DNA of 8,641 nucleotides from an uncultured Mesorhizobium sp. GTDB lineage: Bacteria; Pseudomonadota; Alphaproteobacteria; Rhizobiales; Rhizobiaceae. The position numbers and the translations under genes were made by a program. The stretch lies in NCBI GenBank assembly GCA_950071955.1, contig CATMOC010000131.1, forward strand, positions 1 through 8,641. The letters are read 5' to 3'. Shown piece after piece: positions 1 through 6,667 of this stretch (positions are counted from its first letter, which is position 1; every line of letters starts with the position of its first letter). Under the pieces are notes generated by a model. That model saw nothing but the letters and a program-made list of their open reading frames with translations. It made no database searches and had not been told where the DNA came from.

Positions 1-177
1 GCCACTTGTGACTGGCGGGACGGAGCGGTGTCGATTCTCTACAATCTCGGTCCCGGCCTCTTCGCGCCCCCTTTCGCGATCGGCATCGGCGGTGCGTCAC
101 GTCCGATCGATCTCGCGAGCGGTGACATCAACCGAGATGGCGCGATCGATCTCGTCATGCTTGACGGCTTCAGCCAA
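1..177 (+). pseudogene. FG-GAP/VCBS-repeat protein fragment, cut by the window start
   Basis: Frame 1 is open from the first base and reads as one repeat unit of the FG-GAP/VCBS type. It contains VSILYNLGPGLFAPP, then a glycine-rich segment, then GDINRDGAIDLVM. The D-x-N-x-D-G-x-x-D-L pattern is the calcium-binding loop of beta-propeller blades found in secreted or cell-surface proteins. The match fades after about codon 59 (LDG). The frame stays open to a stop near 390, but the later codons read as arginine- and proline-rich sequence without repeat character and run into the E1 gene in another frame. No proper C-terminus is visible. It could be a truncated gene end, a remnant, or foreign sequence joined by assembly. 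The family call is fairly secure because the calcium-loop pattern is specific; the gene's status is not. Confidence 0.6.
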
Positions 178-304
178 GAAATTCGCCCCCTGTGCCCGAT
201 TCGGCCAAAGATTACCGGAAACGGGTTTCAATTTGCAAGGAAACGGCCGGGAACCATCGATATTGTGTTGCCGACAACGCGCGGGGAGGCATCGGAGCAA
301 CGAC
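178..304 (+). other. Upstream region of the E1 gene
   Basis: This is the stretch between the end of recognisable FG-GAP sequence and the E1 start codon. It is locally more AT-rich (for example TTTCAATTTGCAAGGAAA near 226-243, an imperfect palindrome around TTGCAA) and would be the natural place for the E1 promoter. I see no convincing -35/-10 pair: TTGCAA at 233-238 has no good -10 hexamer at normal spacing. If the left edge is a chimeric join, the join lies in or just before this stretch. Confidence 0.4.
283..297 (+). promoter_or_regulatory. Ribosome binding site of the E1 gene
   Basis: GGGGAGG at 283-289 and GGAG at 294-297 precede the ATG at 305; the second lies 7 nt upstream. This fixes the start at 305 rather than at the earlier in-frame ATG at position 8, whose 99 extra codons overlap the FG-GAP frame and have no family character. 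Confidence 0.65.
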
Positions 305-2701
305 ATGAATACCGCCGCAACGGACCGGCTGAAGGAGTTGGAGCGCAGGGCCCTTTGGCTGGCGACCTGGACGATCCACCACGCTAACCACATCCGAGCG
401 AGCGACGAGGTGAAGGTCGGCGGCCACCAGGCGTCCTCTGCCTCCCTGGCTGCCGTCATGGCGGCGCTCTACTTCCACGTCCTCAGACCGGAGGACCGCG
501 TGGCGGTCAAGCCGCACGCCTCGCCGATGTTTCATGCCATTCAGTATCTCGCCGGCAACCAGAGCCTCGAAAACCTGAGGAACTTCCGTGGTTTCAAGGG
601 TGCGCAGAGCTATCCCTCGCGCACCAAAGACACCGACGATGTGGATTTCTCCACCGGTTCCGTCGGTCTCGGCGTGGCGCAGACGCTGTTTTCCTCGCTG
701 GTGCAGGACTACGTCAAGGCGCATGGCTGGATGCCGGACCGGCCGGACGGGCGCATGGTCGCGCTGATCGGCGACGCCGAGATGGACGAGGGAAACATCT
801 ACGAGGCGTTGATCGAAGGGTGGAAGCACGGTCTCAGGAACTGCTGGTGGATCGTCGACTACAATCGCCAGTCCCTCGACGCCGTCGTTCGCGAGGGGCT
901 GTGGGAGAAATTCGAGCAAATATTTTTGGATTTCGGCTGGGACGTCGTCATCGTCAAGCATGGTCGCCTGCAGGAGGCGGCCTTCGCCGAACCCGGCGGC
1001 GACCGGCTCAAGCAGTGGATCGACACCTGCCCGAACCAGCTCTATTCGGCGCTCACCTTCCAGGGCGGCGCCGCATGGCGCAAGCGCCTGACCGACGAGA
1101 TCGGCGATCAGGGTGACGTCACGAGACTGATCGACGGCCGCAGCGACGAGGAACTCGCCGAGCTGATGGGCAACCTCGGCGGCCACGACATCGATGCGCT
1201 GCTCGAAGCCTTCGAAGGGGCGAAGAGCCATGATCGCCCCACCCTGTTCATCTGCTATACGATCAAGGGCCACGGCCTGCCGCTCGCCGGCCACAAGGAC
1301 AATCACGCCGGTCTCCTGACGCCCGCCCAGATGACGACGTTCCGCGACGCGATGGGCGTGCGCGAGGGCCATGAATGGGAACCGTGGGAAGGGGCGAGGC
1401 TCCCGGTCAAAGAGTTGCGCGAAGCCATTGCGCAAGCCCCCTTCTTTGCCGCCGGCACCCGTCGTCTGTCCGCGCCTGTTGTCGGCGTTCCAGACAGGCT
1501 GGAGTTTCCCGCATCGAAGGGAAAGTCTCTCTCCACCCAGATGGGGTTCGGCCAGATCCTGAACGAGATCGCGCGGACGGAGACGGAACTCTCCCGCCGC
1601 ATCGTCACGACTGCCCCGGACGTCACCGTCTCGACCAATCTCGGCCCCTGGGTCAATCGCAAGGGCCTTTTTGCACGGGAAGAACTGGCCGACACCTTCA
1701 GGGCCGAGCGTATCCCGTCCACCTATCAATGGGAGTATTCGCCCAAGGGACAGCACATCGAACTGGGGATCGCCGAATCGAACCTGTTCCTCAACCTGTC
1801 GGCGCTGGGCCTGTCCCACTGCATCAATGGGGAGCGACTGTTGCCGATCGGCACGGTCTATGACCCCTTCATCTACCGCGGCGCCGACCAACTCAACTAC
1901 GCGTGCTACCAGGATGCCCGGTTCATGCTCGTCGCCACGCCTTCGGGCGTGACGCTTGCCCCGGAGGGTGGCGCGCACCAGTCGATCGGCACACCCCTGG
2001 TCGGAATCGCGCAGGACGGGCTGGCGGCGTTTGAACCGGCCTTCGTCGACGAACTCGCGACAATCATGCGTTTCGGCTTCGACTATATGCAGCGCAGTGG
2101 CGAAGGCGCGCCGGACGAGCGCAACTGGATGCGCGACGAGATCGGCGGCTCGCTCTATCTGCGGCTGTCGACACGGCCGCTGGAGCAGCCGAACCGCGAG
2201 ATCGATGCCGATCTGGAACGCTCGATCATCGACGGGGCGTACTGGATGCGCGAACCCGGGCCGAACGCGCAGATCGTCGTCGCCTACACCGGCGCGGTCG
2301 CGCCGGAAGCCATCCAGGCCGTCGGCATGGTGGGAGAGTTCCGTCGCGACATCGGCCTGCTGGCGATCACGTCGGCGGACCGGCTCAACGCCGGCTGGAA
2401 CGCGGCTCAACGCGCCCGCGAACGTGGGCTCGTGCATGCGCGAAGCCACATCGAGCGCCTGCTCGCGCCGCTTCCCTCGCATTGTGCGTTGATCACCGTT
2501 ACCGACGCCCACCCGCTGGCGCTCGGCTGGCTCGGCTCGGTTCACGGCCATCGCACGCGATCGTTGGGGGTGGAGCATTTCGGCCAGACCGGAACGATCT
2601 CCGACCTCTATGCCCATCATGGCATCGATGCCGACGCCATCGCCCGGGCGGCGCAGGCGATGTCGCCGGGAAAACCCATCAGACAGTTGCGGATGGCCTG
2701 A
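305..2701 (+). CDS. aceE: AceE-like single-chain 2-oxoacid (pyruvate-type) dehydrogenase E1
   Basis: This 798-residue protein belongs to the homodimeric, AceE-type thiamine-diphosphate E1 family, which decarboxylates a 2-oxoacid and passes the acyl group to a lipoyl E2 protein. Visible motifs: GGHQASSAS (39-47); KPHASPMFHA (69-78), at the place of the E. coli catalytic-loop histidine; the diphosphate/metal motif GDAEMDEGN (156-164) with D185 and N187 thirty residues on; YTIKGHG (318-324); HIELGIAESN (484-493), whose E491 aligns with the glutamate contacting the cofactor aminopyrimidine; EGGAHQ (554-559); and a transketolase-type C-terminal domain ending near LGVEHFGQTGTISDLY. It is about 90 residues shorter than E. 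coli AceE, almost all at the N-terminus. No E2 or E3 gene is adjacent. The substrate may be pyruvate or another 2-oxoacid such as 2-oxobutyrate (MdeB-like). The family is secure; the substrate is not. Confidence 0.88.
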   Translation: MNTAATDRLKELERRALWLATWTIHHANHIRASDEVKVGGHQASSASLAAVMAALYFHVLRPEDRVAVKPHASPMFHAIQYLAGNQSLENLRNFRGFKGAQSYPSRTKDTDDVDFSTGSVGLGVAQTLFSSLVQDYVKAHGWMPDRPDGRMVALIGDAEMDEGNIYEALIEGWKHGLRNCWWIVDYNRQSLDAVVREGLWEKFEQIFLDFGWDVVIVKHGRLQEAAFAEPGGDRLKQWIDTCPNQLYSALTFQGGAAWRKRLTDEIGDQGDVTRLIDGRSDEELAELMGNLGGHDIDALLEAFEGAKSHDRPTLFICYTIKGHGLPLAGHKDNHAGLLTPAQMTTFRDAMGVREGHEWEPWEGARLPVKELREAIAQAPFFAAGTRRLSAPVVGVPDRLEFPASKGKSLSTQMGFGQILNEIARTETELSRRIVTTAPDVTVSTNLGPWVNRKGLFAREELADTFRAERIPSTYQWEYSPKGQHIELGIAESNLFLNLSALGLSHCINGERLLPIGTVYDPFIYRGADQLNYACYQDARFMLVATPSGVTLAPEGGAHQSIGTPLVGIAQDGLAAFEPAFVDELATIMRFGFDYMQRSGEGAPDERNWMRDEIGGSLYLRLSTRPLEQPNREIDADLERSIIDGAYWMREPGPNAQIVVAYTGAVAPEAIQAVGMVGEFRRDIGLLAITSADRLNAGWNAAQRARERGLVHARSHIERLLAPLPSHCALITVTDAHPLALGWLGSVHGHRTRSLGVEHFGQTGTISDLYAHHGIDADAIARAAQAMSPGKPIRQLRMA

Positions 2702-2775
2702 AGCGCGAGCGTCGCCCCGGCCCGAGAACTTGTAGGAAGACGCAGCCCGGCAACCGGATGCCCCGCGTCATCGGG

Positions 2776-2801
2776 CCGTCCGGAGACGGGAAGTACCTTC
2801 C
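2776..2801. terminator. Small tandem hairpins between convergent genes
   Basis: The 159-bp gap between the convergent E1 and fumarylacetoacetase stops contains two short perfect hairpins in a row: CCGTC-CGGA-GACGG (2776-2789) and GGAAG-TAC-CTTCC (2789-2801), sharing one base. A further CCGGCG/CGCCGG pair (2816-2821 with 2838-2843) has a 16-nt loop. None is followed by a T-run on either strand, so intrinsic termination is only possible, not shown. No ORF in this gap looks real. Confidence 0.25.
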
Positions 2802-2860
2802 ATCGTCGTTCCAGACCGGCGACGTTCTCTCCCGCGCCGCCGGGAAGGATGCGTGGGCTT

Positions 2861-4192
2861 TTACTGCAGTCGCGGCGCTTGGCCGGTTGCTGGCAGGATC
2901 GTTCCCTCGCAGGAGCCGAAGCCGATCGCCCGCGCCCCGGGCACATTGCATCGTCCCGACATGACGACGCGGTCGCCGTCCGCCAGGTAACCGCGCTGCT
3001 CGGAGCCGACTGCGATCGGCTCATGCCCGTCATGCGTCCTTTCGAGGAGGCAGCCCCAGCTGTCCTTTTCGATGCCGGAGATCGTGCCGCTGCCCATCAT
3101 GTCGCCCGGTCGCAGGTTGCATCCATTGCTCGCGTGGTGAGTGACCATCTGCTTTGGCGACCAGTGCATGTCGACGAGGCGTGACGTGCTGATCCGCTGC
3201 GGAATACTCCCTGCAGCGCGCATAGTCGCGGTTTCGATGGCGCAGTCGATGTCAATCGACCAGGTCGTGTCGTCCTCCAGCCTCAGGTGGGGTGGAGGCT
3301 GCGGGATGTTCTCACCTCGGGGTTTCTGGCGCACACGGAAGGGACGCAGGGCATCGACCGTGACGATCCAGGGTGAGATCGAGGTGGCGAAGCTTTTGGA
3401 AAGGAACGGTCCGAGCGGCAGGCTCTCCCAGCGCTGGATGTCGCGCGCCGACCAGTCGTTCTGCAGGCAGGCGCCGAAGATCGCATCCTCGGCCCGGTCG
3501 ATTGGGATGGTCTCGCCCAGCGTGTTACCGCCCCGAACGACGATGCCCAGTTCGACCTCGTAATCGAGCATGGCGCACGGCGCGTATGGCGGCGGCGCGT
3601 CGCCAAGGGGCGGCAACTCTCCCATGGGCCGGCGTATGTCCGTTCCCGAGACGACGACGGAGGAGGCCCGCCCGTGATAGCCGATGGGAAGGTAGTGGAA
3701 GTTCGGGCGCAAGGTCTCCGGCCCCTTGAAGATGCGGCTCGCGTTCATCGCGTGGTGCATCGAACAGAAAAAGTCCGTGTAGTCGCCGATCGCCATCGGC
3801 AGGAGGAGCTGCGCCTCAGATATGGGAACCAGTGCGGATTCTGGCGCGCGGTTCTCTGCGGGGCTCGATTCGTGCAGCGCGTCGAAGAGCGCATGGCGCA
3901 ACATGGTCGCATGGGCAGGCGAAAGCGCTATCAGGGCGTTGAGATCGCCGTCGGAACATGCCGCGGCCGCTTCACCGGCCAGGCCCGCGAATCCGCAGGC
4001 CTGCGCCGCCGCCGCGACGTCGAGCGCCCGGTCGCCTATCGCGACCACGACCCGCGCTCCCCTGCCAAGTCTGGGATGCTCGATGCGGCCGAACGGGAGG
4101 TTCTGTATCGGAAACGGGGTTGTCTGCGCATTTGCCGCGGTGACCCAGCATCGCGCCGCGGCATCATGCGTCCTGTCCAGTTCGTTCGTCAT
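2861..4192 (-). CDS. fahA: Fumarylacetoacetase
   Basis: This 443-residue cytosolic hydrolase cleaves 4-fumarylacetoacetate to fumarate and acetoacetate, the last step of tyrosine/homogentisate breakdown. It has an N-terminal FAA-hydrolase domain (about 25-130) and a C-terminal catalytic domain. DYTDF (137-141) supplies metal ligand D140, followed by catalytic H147 (mouse H133). LDYEVELG (209-216) gives E212 and E214, and NDWSARDIQRWE (245-256) gives D246; spacing to E214 equals mouse E201-D233. PLGPFLSKSF (259-268) carries the conserved lysine K266, and a GTISG-type motif lies near the C-terminus. Oddities: the tyrosine that follows WE in mouse FAH is serine (S257), and mouse R142 is lysine (K156). 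The ATG at 4192 is chosen over one 21 codons upstream because it has a good ribosome site and a typical N-terminus. No hpd, hmgA or maiA is in view. Confidence 0.95.
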   Translation of the reverse strand: MTNELDRTHDAAARCWVTAANAQTTPFPIQNLPFGRIEHPRLGRGARVVVAIGDRALDVAAAAQACGFAGLAGEAAAACSDGDLNALIALSPAHATMLRHALFDALHESSPAENRAPESALVPISEAQLLLPMAIGDYTDFFCSMHHAMNASRIFKGPETLRPNFHYLPIGYHGRASSVVVSGTDIRRPMGELPPLGDAPPPYAPCAMLDYEVELGIVVRGGNTLGETIPIDRAEDAIFGACLQNDWSARDIQRWESLPLGPFLSKSFATSISPWIVTVDALRPFRVRQKPRGENIPQPPPHLRLEDDTTWSIDIDCAIETATMRAAGSIPQRISTSRLVDMHWSPKQMVTHHASNGCNLRPGDMMGSGTISGIEKDSWGCLLERTHDGHEPIAVGSEQRGYLADGDRVVMSGRCNVPGARAIGFGSCEGTILPATGQAPRLQ

Positions 4193-4443
4193 TCTCGTCT
4201 CCCTCGGATGCTCCCGCAGGCGAGCTTGCGCCCGCCGGACCGCCGGTCGCATCACTGCGTGGAATGGATGATCCGATGATCATGATGACCCTCTGATCGG
4301 CTGATTGAGATACTGATAGCGATGGCATGATCATCTGGTTGATCGGCGTGTAGATGATCTGGTCGGAAAGCGTGATCTGGCTGACCAACTCCCGCCCGGA
4401 CCCGCCAAGACCGCCGAACCGGTCGCGATAGCCTGCGCCGAGG
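4193..4443 (-). promoter_or_regulatory. Upstream region of fahA with a TGATC cluster
   Basis: This 251-bp gap separates the N-acetyltransferase stop from the fahA start. Its middle (about 4265-4380) is less GC-rich than its surroundings and holds seven copies of TGATC, at 4269, 4277, 4294, 4328, 4340, 4355 and 4373. Two of them are palindromic TGATCA (4277-4282, 4328-4333), and three further TGAT occur at 4283, 4302 and 4314. It is the natural site for a fahA promoter and operator, but no clear -35/-10 pair was found. A minus-strand frame is open across the whole gap, from inside the N-acetyltransferase gene to 4164; its status is discussed under findings. Confidence 0.35.
4199..4203 (-). promoter_or_regulatory. 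Ribosome binding site of fahA
   Basis: On the minus strand GGGAG lies 6 nt before the ATG at 4192, within GAGGGAGACGAGA-ATG. This supports that start over the upstream in-frame ATG. Confidence 0.65.
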
Positions 4444-5283
4444 TCAACCGCGGCTCTCGCCGAAGCCCAGCGCGCGGAACCGCTCATCGAAACGTTCCGG
4501 CTCCGGCACGTCGATGCCGAACTCGGCCGCGAGACTTGCACGCAACTGCCCGCCGGAGTCGAAATGCTTCTGCCGGCTCAGTTTGCCGGCCTCGTGGATC
4601 GTGAGGCGATCGTTTCGCAGGCTGAGCCGGCGGCCGGGTAGCGCCCGCGCGGCGAGGAGCGCCGTGACGAAGTGCGAGGCAGGATTGGCGGAGAGGAAGT
4701 AGTTCGTGGCGGCATAGTCGACCTCGAGATGTTCGACCATGTCGAACCGGAAGATGGACCGCCATTCGCCGTCGATCTCGGCCTGGAGGCGCCAATGATC
4801 TCCCTCTTCGACGATTCGATAGGCCTCGTGCGGGGTTTCCTGCGCCGCACCGGTCCCGAGCCGCAAGGGTGCGGTCTGGGTCAGCCCGCCGAAGCCGACA
4901 TCCGCCAGCCAGGTCGCGCCTTCGAGTTCGACGCGCAGGAGCATGTGGCTGCGCGGGTTGACGGCGCCCTCGGGATAATTCCACAGCACCCGTGCCGCGA
5001 GCCCCGATACCTGGAAGCCGATACCTGAAAGCACTTTCCAGAAGAGCATGTTCTGCTCGAAGCAGTAGCCGCCGCGGCGCGACCGCACCAGCTTGTCCTC
5101 CAGCGACGGGAGGTCGAGCCGGACGGGGCGGCGGAGGAACGGATCGACGTTCTCGAAGGCGATCGCCTGCGGATGCAGGCGCTGAAGCTCACGCAGCACG
5201 GGCAGGGTCGCCACGCGCGGGCCGCGATAGCCGATCCGCTCGCAGTAGGCGTCGAGATCGATTTCTGAAGCCGTACCGGCCAT
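4444..5283 (-). CDS. nat: Arylamine N-acetyltransferase
   Basis: This 279-residue cytosolic enzyme transfers an acetyl (or other acyl) group from CoA to arylamines, arylhydrazines or related nitrogen acceptors through a cysteine acyl-enzyme. The Cys-His-Asp triad is intact and in the right order: C74 in RRGGYCFEQN (69-78), H113 in NPRSHMLLRV (109-118) and D128 in LADVGFGG (126-133). The N-terminal IAFENVDPF (41-49) is also typical, and the length matches the usual 270-280 residues. The ATG at 5283 has GGAGG on the minus strand only 4 nt upstream, a slightly short spacing. It lies 92 bp downstream of the transporter stop, so co-transcription is possible. Its in vivo role here is unknown; bacterial members act in xenobiotic inactivation or in amide formation in secondary metabolism. 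Confidence 0.95.
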   Translation of the reverse strand: MAGTASEIDLDAYCERIGYRGPRVATLPVLRELQRLHPQAIAFENVDPFLRRPVRLDLPSLEDKLVRSRRGGYCFEQNMLFWKVLSGIGFQVSGLAARVLWNYPEGAVNPRSHMLLRVELEGATWLADVGFGGLTQTAPLRLGTGAAQETPHEAYRIVEEGDHWRLQAEIDGEWRSIFRFDMVEHLEVDYAATNYFLSANPASHFVTALLAARALPGRRLSLRNDRLTIHEAGKLSRQKHFDSGGQLRASLAAEFGIDVPEPERFDERFRALGFGESRG

Positions 5284-5375
5284 TGCGCCTCCCCCGTCCC
5301 GACAATGCCTCTAGTGGGCCATGCGGAGCAAGGCAAGCCGACGCGATGCGGATAAACCTGGGGGGTGCCGGACGG

Positions 5376-6488
5376 TCACTCGGCTTCGTGGTTGTGCTGC
5401 GCGCCGAGAAAATTGCCGACGTTGCGCAACGCTTCGAAGTGATCGCAGAAGACCTTGACGATGACCAGGATGGGAACGGCGAGGAGCGCACCGGCGAAAC
5501 CCCACAACCAGGACCAGAAGGCGATCGCGATGAAGATCGCCACCGCGTTGATCTCGAGCCGGCGGCCGACCACCAGGGGCGTTACGAACTGGCCTTCAAT
5601 AGCGGTACACGTAAAGTAGAGCAGCGGCGCGACCATTGACATGGCCAGGGTGTCGAAGGTCACCAGGGAGATGATGCCTACGAGCACGATTCCGATCAGG
5701 CTTCCCACATAGGGGAGAAAATTCAGGAGTGCCGCGGCCACGCCCCAGACGAAGGGCGTCGGCAGTCCGACCGCCCAGCAGCAGAGCCCGACGGCCACGC
5801 CCAGGCCGCTGTTGATGATCGCGACCGTCAGGAGGTAGCGCGAGATTTCCCGCTCGACGTCGTATACGATCCTCAGCGCCCGCTTCTTGTCGCTCATCAG
5901 GTCGAATGACTGCACGATCTTCTCGTAGAAGAAGCTGCCGGAGGCGAGCAGGAACAGGGAAAGCACCAGCGTTACGGCAACCGTCGTGCCGATCGAAAGG
6001 AGATTGCCCGCCGCACGCGAGACGATGCCCGGCTGGGCGATCACGACCTTCTGCACGTCCGGCTCGCTGCTGCCCTCGGTGACGTTCTCGATCTCCTCGG
6101 ACGCCTTCATGAAGCGGGTGAGCGGTCCGCGGATTTCCGACAGCCGCTCGCGCAACTCCCACCCGATCTTCGGTGCGTCGTTGACGAGGTCGATGACCGG
6201 ACCGCTCAGCAGGAACCCCATGATGCCGAGGCCGCTGAATGAGACCAGGACGAGCAGCGTCGCGGAAAGGGGGGCAGGAATTCCCCGCCACGAAAGTACG
6301 CGCACGATGGGCGAGAGTGTCAGCGCCAACATGAATGCGAGCACCACCGGGAGGAAGAAGTCCTTGGCGAAATAGAGCGCATAGACGAACAGGATAAGGA
6401 AGATGCCGAGAAGGAGGCGAAAGATGCGCCTTCGCAGGACCAGGTCGACGGACGACGTGTCGTCCTCGTTCTTTTCGATGTCCGCCAT
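5376..6488 (-). CDS. AI-2E family (PerM/TqsA-type) membrane transporter
   Basis: This 370-residue inner-membrane protein belongs to the AI-2E/UPF0118 family, whose members have been linked to autoinducer-2 export, ion/proton antiport and permease functions; the substrate here cannot be read from sequence. A charged N-terminal tail (1-21) precedes hydrophobic segments at about 22-40, 44-60 and 74-96. A soluble region follows (97-160), with an acidic stretch near 131-144. Further membrane segments lie at about 163-187, 218-240, 244-277, 281-297 and 313-348. The family signatures NFLPYVGSLIGIVL (256-269) and EGQFVTPLVVGRRLEINA (298-315) are present. The start at 6488 gives a typical N-terminus; the longer in-frame ATG at 6566 would add 26 basic residues without family character. 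It is transcribed away from the Kazal lipoprotein gene, sharing a 179-bp upstream region. Confidence 0.92.
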   Translation of the reverse strand: MADIEKNEDDTSSVDLVLRRRIFRLLLGIFLILFVYALYFAKDFFLPVVLAFMLALTLSPIVRVLSWRGIPAPLSATLLVLVSFSGLGIMGFLLSGPVIDLVNDAPKIGWELRERLSEIRGPLTRFMKASEEIENVTEGSSEPDVQKVVIAQPGIVSRAAGNLLSIGTTVAVTLVLSLFLLASGSFFYEKIVQSFDLMSDKKRALRIVYDVEREISRYLLTVAIINSGLGVAVGLCCWAVGLPTPFVWGVAAALLNFLPYVGSLIGIVLVGIISLVTFDTLAMSMVAPLLYFTCTAIEGQFVTPLVVGRRLEINAVAIFIAIAFWSWLWGFAGALLAVPILVIVKVFCDHFEALRNVGNFLGAQHNHEAE

Positions 6489-6490
6489 GG

Positions 6491-6497
6491 TCCTCCC
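6491..6497 (-). promoter_or_regulatory. Ribosome binding site of the AI-2E transporter
   Basis: On the minus strand GGGAGGA lies just before the ATG at 6488, leaving a short spacer of 2-3 nt. The site is strong but close. No comparable site precedes the in-frame ATG at 6566. Confidence 0.5.
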
Positions 6498-6656
6498 GAT
6501 CCGCCGCTTGCTGGCGCGGAAGATGGAGAATGTGCCAGAGGCGGTTCCGTTCCGCCAGCCGCGCAAATGCCTCGACGCGGCACGCCGGCTCCATCTGTGA
6601 TATCATTCAGCCATTGTCTCCAGCACGACTGTTGGTGCAATGTGCGCATTCGTTGC

Positions 6657-6661
6657 GGGAG
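6657..6661 (+). promoter_or_regulatory. Ribosome binding site of the Kazal lipoprotein
   Basis: GGGAG lies 6 nt before the ATG at 6668. It selects this start, which begins a proper lipoprotein signal peptide, over the in-frame ATG at 6530, which would bury the signal 46 residues inside. Confidence 0.65.
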
Positions 6662-6667
6662 AATCGA

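Larger units (their letters stand above)
6489..6667. promoter_or_regulatory. Divergent intergenic region, transporter / Kazal lipoprotein
   Basis: These 179 bp must hold the promoters of both divergent genes. A small hairpin, GGCGG-7nt-CCGCC, sits at 6540-6556, and a CATTG/CAATG inverted pair at 6612-6616 and 6638-6642 lies close to the lipoprotein start. No -35/-10 pair matches well enough to call. Confidence 0.3.

Noticed and set aside
233..266. Possible sigma-70 promoter for the E1 gene (TTGCAA and TATTGT)
   Set aside because: The spacer is 22 bp, too long, and at 17 bp the hexamer is ATCGAT, a poor -10.
8..304. N-terminal extension of the E1 gene from an upstream in-frame ATG
   Set aside because: The extra 99 residues are serine/arginine-rich with no family match, overlap the FG-GAP frame, and the ATG at 305 has good ribosome sites and the family's start of homology.
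212..2620. Very long antisense ORF (about 800 codons) opposite the E1 gene
   Set aside because: It is the mirror of a strongly GC3-biased gene, which suppresses stops on the opposite strand. Its translation is an arginine-, valine- and aspartate-rich shadow without family motifs, whereas the plus strand has a full set of E1 motifs.
5300..5375. Possible minus-strand promoter before nat (TTGCCT, 17 bp, TAGAGG)
   Set aside because: Both hexamers match the consensus poorly; such pairs are common by chance, so it was not called.
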